Part shown: positions 58,737 through 64,000 of the stretch, in pieces
Position numbering within the stretch: position 1 is the stretch's first letter
How the letters are laid out: the number at the start of each line of letters is the position of its first letter
Source of the DNA: Lederbergia citrea
Lineage (GTDB): Bacteria > Bacillota > Bacilli > Bacillales > Bacillaceae_C
DNA: 64,000 nucleotides
Reading direction: 5' to 3'
NCBI RefSeq assembly: GCF_018343525.1
Contig: NZ_JAGYPH010000002.1
Span: forward strand, 744,001 to 808,000
The notes under the pieces: model-generated
Databases searched by the model: none
Seen by the model: only the letters and a program-made list of their open reading frames with translations
What the model was told of the DNA's origin: nothing
Made by a program: the position numbers and the translations under genes

Positions 58737-58744
58737 GCCGATAT
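58737..58744 (+). promoter_or_regulatory. Sigma-D -10 box before yvyF-flgM
   Basis: GCCGATAT is an exact match to the sigma-D -10 consensus and lies 41 bp before yvyF, where a sigma-D promoter is expected. The -35 part is poor (CTACAAAT around 58717-58724, spacing 13-16 depending on alignment), so activity may be low. Confidence 0.65.
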
Positions 58745-58784
58745 AAAATGTAAGATGATTATAGACGGCTGAGGAGGATATGAA

Positions 58785-59189
58785 ATGGATTTATTGAACT
58801 GCCCGAATTGCGGGGATATTTATGTCAAACATGCGATTCGTGATATATGCGATAAATGTTACCGTGAGGAAGAAGCTGATTATGAAAAGGTATATCGGTT
58901 TTTGCGTGTCCGGGAAAATAGAGCAGCAACGATTGAAAGAGTAGCGGAGGTAACGGGTGTAAAAGAAGAATTGCTCTATAAATGGGTGCGGAGTGGGCGT
59001 TTGCACACTGCACAATTTCCGAATTTAGGTTATCCTTGCGATAAATGTGGAAAGATTATTCGGAAAGGAAAATTATGCGAAGGGTGCGTAACGGGAATGA
59101 TCGGAGAACTCGAGACTTTCGAAATGGAACGGAATCGTCAAGAAGCGTTACATAAGGCCGTATATCTATCTCGGGATAAGAGAAAATAA
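58785..59189 (+). CDS. yvyF: Flagellar operon protein YvyF
   Basis: A 134-residue protein with two zinc-ribbon Cys pairs, one near the start (CPNCGDIY, then ICDKC) and one near residue 85 (CDKCGKII, then LCEGC), flanking a MerR-like helix-turn-helix (ERVAEVTGVKEELLYKWVR). This matches the YvyF family found beside flgM. Its job in flagellar control is unclear. It follows the sigma-D box and precedes flgM. Confidence 0.9.
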   Translation: MDLLNCPNCGDIYVKHAIRDICDKCYREEEADYEKVYRFLRVRENRAATIERVAEVTGVKEELLYKWVRSGRLHTAQFPNLGYPCDKCGKIIRKGKLCEGCVTGMIGELETFEMERNRQEALHKAVYLSRDKRK

Positions 59190-59301
59190 CTAGTCGAAAT
59201 TTGGTAGAATTTCACTATAAATCAGCTCTAAACAATCAAAGTTGGAAACCGATATTAATAGTATAAGAATGAATTTGGACGGATTAAAAGGAGGAATGGC
59301 C

Positions 59302-59559
59302 ATGAAAATCAATCCTTTTCGACCTGTGGATAATAATCCATATAAACGGCAAGTAAGTAAAACAGAACAGCCGCAAGCCCCAGGTAAAACGGATAAGGTA
59401 GAAATCTCCGCTGAAGCGAAAGAAATGCAGCAAACTCCGTCAATCGTGAAAGAGCGGGAAGCCCGAATTGCCGATTTGAAAAACCAGGTCCAAAGCGGAA
59501 ACTATAAAATAGACCATAAAGCCGTAGCAAAAAGCATTGCCAAATTTTTTGAACTTTAA
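59302..59559 (+). CDS. flgM: Anti-sigma-D factor FlgM
   Basis: An 85-residue FlgM. The disordered N-terminal half has the usual VEISAEAKEMQQ stretch, and the C-terminal sigma-binding helices read EREARIADLKNQVQSG and VAKSIAKFF. It binds sigma-D until the hook is complete and is then exported. ATG 59302 is seven bases after GGAGG; the longer frame from 59242 is not needed. Next genes on this strand are separated by a repeat and a structured leader. Confidence 0.9.
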   Translation: MKINPFRPVDNNPYKRQVSKTEQPQAPGKTDKVEISAEAKEMQQTPSIVKEREARIADLKNQVQSGNYKIDHKAVAKSIAKFFEL

Positions 59560-59663
59560 TGTAAAAATTAAATGAAAGTAACATAACGAACGGATTCGGA
59601 GAAATGCTCAAGGATGAGCTACTATTTTCTACATCGCCAGTTTAGTAAAACAAATTGGCTTTC

Positions 59664-59817
59664 TCGTCTAGCTCCAGCGCCCAGCGACTAGCAAACTTCA
59701 GGATTCTTCCTACGATAAGTCAACATCGGTTCGCCTTACAGGCTTACCGTGTTTCCTTTATCTCGTCGGAATCCCTAAAAGTTTGTACGTCGCTAAACGG
59801 GCGCTTGCGCTTTTCTT
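59664..59817 (+). repeat. Bacillaceae interspersed repeat of the GTCTAGCTCCAGCGCC type
   Basis: About 154 bp starting TCGTCTAGCTCCAGCGCCC and ending GGGCGCTTGCGCTTTTC. The ends pair (AGCGCCC and GGGCGCT). Repeats with these ends are widely scattered in Bacillus and relatives. Confidence 0.75.
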
Positions 59818-59832
59818 ATGAATCTGATGATT

Positions 59833-59896
59833 GAGGGAATCTGCCCCAGCATCTTAGTATGTGTCTGCCAAATTGGCAGATGGGGCCGGTTCCCTC
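59833..59896 (+). ncRNA. Structured leader upstream of the FliK-like operon
   Basis: GAGGGAA (59833-59839) pairs with TTCCCTC (59890-59896), continued by GCCCCA with TGGGGC (59843-59848 and 59881-59886), and an inner hairpin TCTGCC with GGCAGA (59864-59869 and 59875-59880). A 15-base single strand lies on one side. No T tract follows, so it is not a plain terminator. It ends 20 bp before the start codon and overlaps the ribosome-binding region, so translation control is possible. It does not match a riboswitch I know. Confidence 0.55.
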
Positions 59897-59916
59897 TCTG
59901 TATGGAGTGAAAAAAT

Positions 59917-62592
59917 ATGCTGATCCAAAATGACTCAAAACTGACGGCCATTCCCCAATCAGAAAATCTTCAACCGATAAAGGAAGGTGGTACGTATACT
60001 GCCGTAGTCAAAGAAAAACTCCCGAATAACGAAGCCATAGTACAAGTAAAAGGACAGGAAGTTAGAGTGAAAATTGAAGGGGGCTCCCCTTTTCCTGAAT
60101 CAGGAAAAATTAACATGCAGGTTACTGATATGAAGCAGGACCTACCTGTTGTAAAAGCAGTTCCAGTCCAAGTTGTGGAGCGGGGACAAGCTGCTCAACA
60201 GCAAGGTCTAGCGCTATCCAATAATGTTAAACAGGCCGTCGAAATTTTAAACCAAAAAAATATTCCCATTACAAAGGATATTTTGACTCATATAAAAAAC
60301 TATGTGGAAAAAGGAACTGGTTCCCAAGAGCAAAAAATCGAAACAATTTCTCATATGGCAGCGAAAAAACTTGATTTTACACCTCAGCAACTGAAAGCAG
60401 TCCATGAAGCGCTGCATGGCCGTCCCCTAGGACAGGTACTTCAAGACTTGGCATCAGAGCTTGATCCCGTTTTTTTCGTAAAGAAAGAGGCTGGAATCCA
60501 AGAGCCATTACAAGCAAAAGTTGCTCAAGTGTTGTCCAAACTGGAGACAATGGTGAAGGATCCAGCAAAAATTGAAATGATTCAGCAATTAAGGCAGGCA
60601 CTGCAGCAAGGTGACAGTCCCGCAAATATTACGAGAGTCATATCTTCTGCATTTACTTCTGAACTAAGGTCTACGCCTGCTTTGGCGAGGGAAGTTTTAG
60701 CTGTTTTAAAAGAAGTGGAAATGGTGCGTCCCACAGCAAACGAAACAATGAATAGAGCACCTCAACCCTCGGCTCCGCAATCAGTTACGCAACAAGATAG
60801 TGTGCAGCTGAGAATCAATCAAGTACTTACTAAGCTTGAGCAAACAATTACTGATCCGGTAAAAAAACAGGAGATCCAGCAATTGGCACGTTCATTGCAA
60901 CAAGGGGCAAGGCCAGATGTCATTGCCAGATCTGTCATTTCTGAATTCTCGACAGAACTGAAGGCGGATTCCAGTTTGGCGGAGAATTTACGTTCTTTTA
61001 TAAGTCAAGCACGGCCAAATTTCACAGGTAGCCAGACCGTGAATGCTGGTCCCGGCATCACGAATCAGCCATCGGTAAATTCGACGCAAATAGTGAATCA
61101 ATTAAATCAGGATGAAACAGCGAATAAACCCGGAATGGCGGGAGGGCAGCCTCCAATTAAAATTCAAAATGAGAACCATTCCATCCAGTCAGATATAAAA
61201 GCAGCCGTCAAACAAGTGAAGACCGTTCCTGATCTTTCACGTGTTTTGCAATTTATTAAAGACAGCGGTGCTTTGGCGGAATTGCCAACTGAACAAAGAG
61301 CAATTCTCCATCAAGCAGTAGAAAAAGCGGAGCAGCTCCAAACAGCCGGCAGGGAACTAGCAGCACGCCAAGAACTTGCTTCAGCTTTCAGTAAACTGGA
61401 AGGGAAACAGCCAGAGACAGCTCCCAAAGAAGCCGAACAAGCATACCGGTTCAGCAATGAAGTTTTAGCAACCATTCCTGTGCAATCGAGGGATTTGGTC
61501 GTAACGACAATTACGAAAAAACTCTCCCAAGCTGCCATAGATTTTAAAGCAGTGAAAAGGGATATCACGAATACGCTGCATGCAACGGAAAACTTGTTGA
61601 AACAAGCACCAACGCAGGCGAGGCCTTCGCTTGAAGCAGCCATCAAACAGCTGGATAACGCAATATTGAAAAGCGACTTCATGCTCTATACCGATATGGG
61701 GACGGAGAAAAAATTATTGTTAGCAAGCACTCAGCTTCATGAATCGAGGAAATTACTTGGAAAAGGCGAGTTCGCCAAGGCAAGTGAAATCGTTCATCAA
61801 GTGAGAAATACGGTGGACAAATTAATTTTCCAACCGTCAGATGTACGTGTAAAACATTTCGTATCCAAAGAGTTGGCGCAGCTTGAACAGTTGCCGCTTC
61901 CGAAACAATTGTCCCACTCATTAGAAGAACCACTACAGTCAATGAGACAGGAGCCGACTGCTCGGAACGCCTTTGAATATGTTCGCAGCCTTGGATTGAC
62001 GTACGATTCAGATATTGCCCATCGGCTTGTTGCTGGAGAAAATGTGAAGGCAGATGCGGATGCCTCTTTGAAAAATATGCTGATGAAGCTGATTCAATCA
62101 GAGGGGAATAGCTCCGCAGGTCAGAAAGCAGAACAAGCGTTGCAGCATATTACAGGCCAGCAGCTTTTAAGTAAAACAGATACGACAGGTTTACAGACGA
62201 TGATGTTCTCATTGCCAATGATCCTCCGGGAACAGATGGAAAACGTAAAAGTCTTTTTGACATCGAAAAATAGCAGTGAGCGCATCGACTGGGAAAACTG
62301 CAGTCTATATTTCTTGCTCGAAACAAAACGGATGGGGGATGTAGGCATACAATTGACAGCCGTTGATCGAACATTATCCGTCACAATTAAAAATGACAGC
62401 CTTGGTTTTCAAGAGAAAATCGGCCCACTTGCTGAAGTAGCGAAAAGGCGGCTTGAAGACATCGGCTATAAAATTGGCGCCATTCAATTTACTGACTTGA
62501 CTCCTGCTGCTGTGAGAGAAACCGCCGAGAAGCAGTCAGAAAAAGTAAACCAACCTGCCTTTACAGAAAGAGGGTATGATTTTAGCGTATGA
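59917..62592 (+). CDS. ylqG: FliK-like protein (YlqG family)
   Basis: An 891-residue hydrophilic protein. The N-terminal 100 residues form an OB-like beta region (YTAVVKEKLPNNEAIVQV). Two homologous segments, about residues 198-270 and 295-368, share QVLxKLE..DP.K...IQQL, an internal duplication. The C-terminal 120 residues resemble the hook-length control (FliK) C domain, with LLETKRMGDVGIQLTAVD. In Bacillus subtilis the related ylqG lies beside ylqH away from late flagellar genes; here the pair is in the flgM-hag region. A role in flagellar export control is inferred. It overlaps the next gene by 4 bp. Confidence 0.75.
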   Translation: MLIQNDSKLTAIPQSENLQPIKEGGTYTAVVKEKLPNNEAIVQVKGQEVRVKIEGGSPFPESGKINMQVTDMKQDLPVVKAVPVQVVERGQAAQQQGLALSNNVKQAVEILNQKNIPITKDILTHIKNYVEKGTGSQEQKIETISHMAAKKLDFTPQQLKAVHEALHGRPLGQVLQDLASELDPVFFVKKEAGIQEPLQAKVAQVLSKLETMVKDPAKIEMIQQLRQALQQGDSPANITRVISSAFTSELRSTPALAREVLAVLKEVEMVRPTANETMNRAPQPSAPQSVTQQDSVQLRINQVLTKLEQTITDPVKKQEIQQLARSLQQGARPDVIARSVISEFSTELKADSSLAENLRSFISQARPNFTGSQTVNAGPGITNQPSVNSTQIVNQLNQDETANKPGMAGGQPPIKIQNENHSIQSDIKAAVKQVKTVPDLSRVLQFIKDSGALAELPTEQRAILHQAVEKAEQLQTAGRELAARQELASAFSKLEGKQPETAPKEAEQAYRFSNEVLATIPVQSRDLVVTTITKKLSQAAIDFKAVKRDITNTLHATENLLKQAPTQARPSLEAAIKQLDNAILKSDFMLYTDMGTEKKLLLASTQLHESRKLLGKGEFAKASEIVHQVRNTVDKLIFQPSDVRVKHFVSKELAQLEQLPLPKQLSHSLEEPLQSMRQEPTARNAFEYVRSLGLTYDSDIAHRLVAGENVKADADASLKNMLMKLIQSEGNSSAGQKAEQALQHITGQQLLSKTDTTGLQTMMFSLPMILREQMENVKVFLTSKNSSERIDWENCSLYFLLETKRMGDVGIQLTAVDRTLSVTIKNDSLGFQEKIGPLAEVAKRRLEDIGYKIGAIQFTDLTPAAVRETAEKQSEKVNQPAFTERGYDFSV

Positions 62593-62885
62593 TACCGAAT
62601 TACTATAACCAAAAAAACAGGCGAATCAAGAACGGTCCATCCGCCGCAGTTTTACGCTATGACGAAGCTGGAGGCGGAGCACCGCAAGTTGTCGCGCAAG
62701 GAACAGGGGCTGTAGCGGTAAAAATTATGGATCTTGCCCAACAGCACGGGGTGCAAATGCAAGAAGATGCAAACCTTGTCAGCCACTTGCTCGATATTGA
62801 TCTTGGAAACAATGTACCGCCGCAGCTCTATTCGGTCATTGCAGAAATATTGATTTTGCTGGAAGAAATGGATAAAAACTATTAA
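62589..62885 (+). CDS. ylqH: FlhB C-terminal-like protein (YlqH family)
   Basis: A 98-residue protein equivalent to the cytoplasmic domain of FlhB. After a basic leader it has AAVLRYDEAGGGAPQVVAQG, VKIMDLAQQHGV and the end region IGNNVPPQLYSVIAEIL-like helix. The self-cleaving NPTH motif of FlhB is replaced by GPSA, so it starts where the cleaved FlhB fragment would start. It is likely to replace or compete with the FlhB fragment during export switching. Start overlaps the FliK-like gene by ATGA. Confidence 0.85.
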   Translation: MIPNYYNQKNRRIKNGPSAAVLRYDEAGGGAPQVVAQGTGAVAVKIMDLAQQHGVQMQEDANLVSHLLDIDLGNNVPPQLYSVIAEILILLEEMDKNY

Positions 62886-62933
62886 AAACAAATGAAATAT
62901 ACCGATAAGAACTATGAATGGAGGCGAAAACGA

Positions 62934-63362
62934 ATGGAATTTTTAACGAAAGAATTAATCTATCAGAAGACGCCCCAGCAAATAACTGGGCTCCTCTATG
63001 AAGTATGCATTGATTGTTTAACAGAAGCCATCCATTGCATCGAAAACAAAGAATATCCAGAAGCAAATAGTAAACTGCAAAAAGTGAATGATATTATCGA
63101 GCGTCTAGGGGCTGGATTGAATTACGAAGCCGGGATTATTGCGGACCAGCTGGATACGCTCTATAACTATATGGCAAACCAGGTGATTTTGGGCAATCTG
63201 AAAAAGGATGTGCCTATTTTACAGGAAGTTTTGAATATATGTGAACAGCTAGCAAGCGCATGGAATGAAGCAATGAACATGGGCGACACAAAAGGCCAGC
63301 GACTGCTTCATCAAAAAACGAATGCGTATGAAAAAAACGTCATGGTGCTTAGTCGCGACTAG
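62934..63362 (+). CDS. fliS: Flagellar export chaperone FliS
   Basis: A 142-residue four-helix FliS protein that binds the flagellin C terminus and keeps it unfolded for export. Family pattern is seen in LLYEVCIDCLTEAIHCIE and YMANQVILGNLKKDVPIL. ATG 62934 with GGAGG upstream is preferred to the in-frame ATG at 62892. It precedes the flagellin gene by 15 bp. fliD, its common neighbour, is not seen. Confidence 0.85.
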   Translation: MEFLTKELIYQKTPQQITGLLYEVCIDCLTEAIHCIENKEYPEANSKLQKVNDIIERLGAGLNYEAGIIADQLDTLYNYMANQVILGNLKKDVPILQEVLNICEQLASAWNEAMNMGDTKGQRLLHQKTNAYEKNVMVLSRD

Positions 63363-63377
63363 AGAGGGGAAAAATCA

Positions 63378-64000
63378 ATGAGAATTAATCATAATATCCA
63401 AGCATTAAATGCCTATAGAAACTTATCCCAAACGATGGCAAGCACGTCTAAAAGCCTTGAAAAACTATCATCAGGCCTACGCATCAACCGTGCGGCTGAC
63501 GACGCTGCGGGACTCGCAATCTCAGAAAAAATGCGTTCGCAAATCCGTGGGCTAGGGATGGCAGAGCGTAATGCGCTTGATGCCGTCTCTTTGATCCAAA
63601 CGGCGGAGGGAGCATTGAACGAGACTCACTCCATCTTACAGCGAATGAGGGAGCTGAGCGTTCAAGCAGCGAATGGGACGTTGGAGGATACAGATCGGAA
63701 ATCCGTCCAACTGGAGATTGACGAGCTGATTAAAGAAGTTGATAGAATTGCTAAAGAGACACAGTTTAATAAGAAAATCTTACTAGATAGTACAAATACC
63801 ACAGGATTTAAGTTTCAAATAGGAGCAAATAATGGTGAAACATTAGACGTAATAATTGCAGATATGACGGCAAGTACTCTAGGTATTAAACCATTGGATG
63901 TATCCACAAATCAAACGGCAGCGGGAAATGCTATAGTTACTCTTGACAAGGCGATTGCTAAAGTTTCCGACCAACGTGCTATACTAGGTGCCTACCAAAA
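63378..64000 (+). CDS. hag: Flagellin (3' end outside window)
   Basis: The frame runs from ATG 63378 to the window end without a stop (207 codons seen). The N terminus has the flagellin D0/D1 signature RINHNIQALNAYRNLSQ, then SSGLRINRAADDAAGLAIS. After residue 140 the chain goes almost directly to the C-terminal D1 helix (DKAIAKVSDQRAILGAYQ), so the variable domain is very short and the whole protein should be about 270 residues. GAGGGG precedes the start. No separate sigma-D promoter fits in the 15-bp gap to fliS, so it is read from upstream. Confidence 0.95.
   Translation, partial: MRINHNIQALNAYRNLSQTMASTSKSLEKLSSGLRINRAADDAAGLAISEKMRSQIRGLGMAERNALDAVSLIQTAEGALNETHSILQRMRELSVQAANGTLEDTDRKSVQLEIDELIKEVDRIAKETQFNKKILLDSTNTTGFKFQIGANNGETLDVIIADMTASTLGIKPLDVSTNQTAAGNAIVTLDKAIAKVSDQRAILGAYQ

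Larger units (their letters stand above)
59560..59916. other. Intergenic region flgM to the FliK-like gene
   Basis: No gene in 357 bases. It holds a second type of interspersed repeat (59664-59817) followed directly by a highly structured leader (59833-59896) and the ribosome site of the next gene. No sigma-D promoter stands out. Confidence 0.6.

Noticed and set aside
59833..59896. c-di-GMP riboswitch in the flagellar leader
   Set aside because: The conserved bases of the c-di-GMP-I and -II aptamers are not seen; only a generic stem-loop structure is present.

Overview
The window is low-GC Gram-positive DNA, and its gene order and protein families place it in the Bacillaceae (Bacillus sensu lato). 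The strongest evidence is the right end: yvyE-degS-degU, a degV-family gene, comFA-comFC, yvyF-flgM and a flagellin gene follow the order familiar from Bacillus subtilis. Strong Shine-Dalgarno sites, CcpA-type cre boxes, a sigma-B-like promoter and a sigma-D-like -10 box agree. No rRNA, tRNA, CRISPR or prophage genes were seen.

Layout. 1-10.9 kb is a fucosylated-glycan locus: a partial zinc-type dehydrogenase, a GH95 fucosidase, a membrane-anchored AraC-type regulator, a two-permease plus lipoprotein ABC importer, and a GH29 fucosidase. 11.1-14.5 kb holds a MoxR ATPase, a DUF58 protein and a DUF4129 membrane protein. 14.8-20.4 kb is a MacB/FtsX-like ABC system with two ATPases, a lipoprotein adaptor and a large permease; the second ATPase carries a C-terminal AbrB-like extension. 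20.4-21.4 kb is a repeat-rich stretch with a transposase remnant. 21.4-26.3 kb has an SGNH esterase, a cupin-AraC regulator and a second CUT1 sugar importer. 26.5-35.6 kb is mixed housekeeping: a sigma-B-type stress protein, an MFS carrier, a SLAP protein, an amino-acid permease with an acetamidase, VanZ with ManA, and a LysM-M14 peptidase. 36.1-41.2 kb is a ROK repressor divergent from galK-galE-galT. 41.3-48.4 kb is a secreted GH85 endoglycosidase, a ROK sugar kinase and a third CUT1 importer. 48.4-64 kb is degSU, comF and late flagellar genes, interrupted by an IS3-family element, a secreted metalloprotease and a trehalose PTS gene.

Working together. Fucosidases, a GH85 enzyme that cuts N-glycan cores, the Leloir pathway, mannose-6-phosphate isomerase and a ROK kinase form a plausible apparatus for using host or environmental glycoproteins (inference). 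None of the three CUT1 importers brings an ATPase, so they probably share an MsmX-type ATPase encoded elsewhere. cre-like boxes precede several of these units.

The most unusual structure is a family of about 37-bp palindromic repeats, ten copies between 12 and 56 kb. They sit at gene ends (three genes take their stop codon from one), lie inside galT in frame, flank treP, and one copy is split by the IS3-family element with a 3-bp target duplication. Two other interspersed repeat families are present. In the flagellar part, a FliK-like gene and a small FlhB-like gene lacking the NPTH site lie between flgM and fliS-hag, where flgK, flgL, fliW and csrA would be expected.
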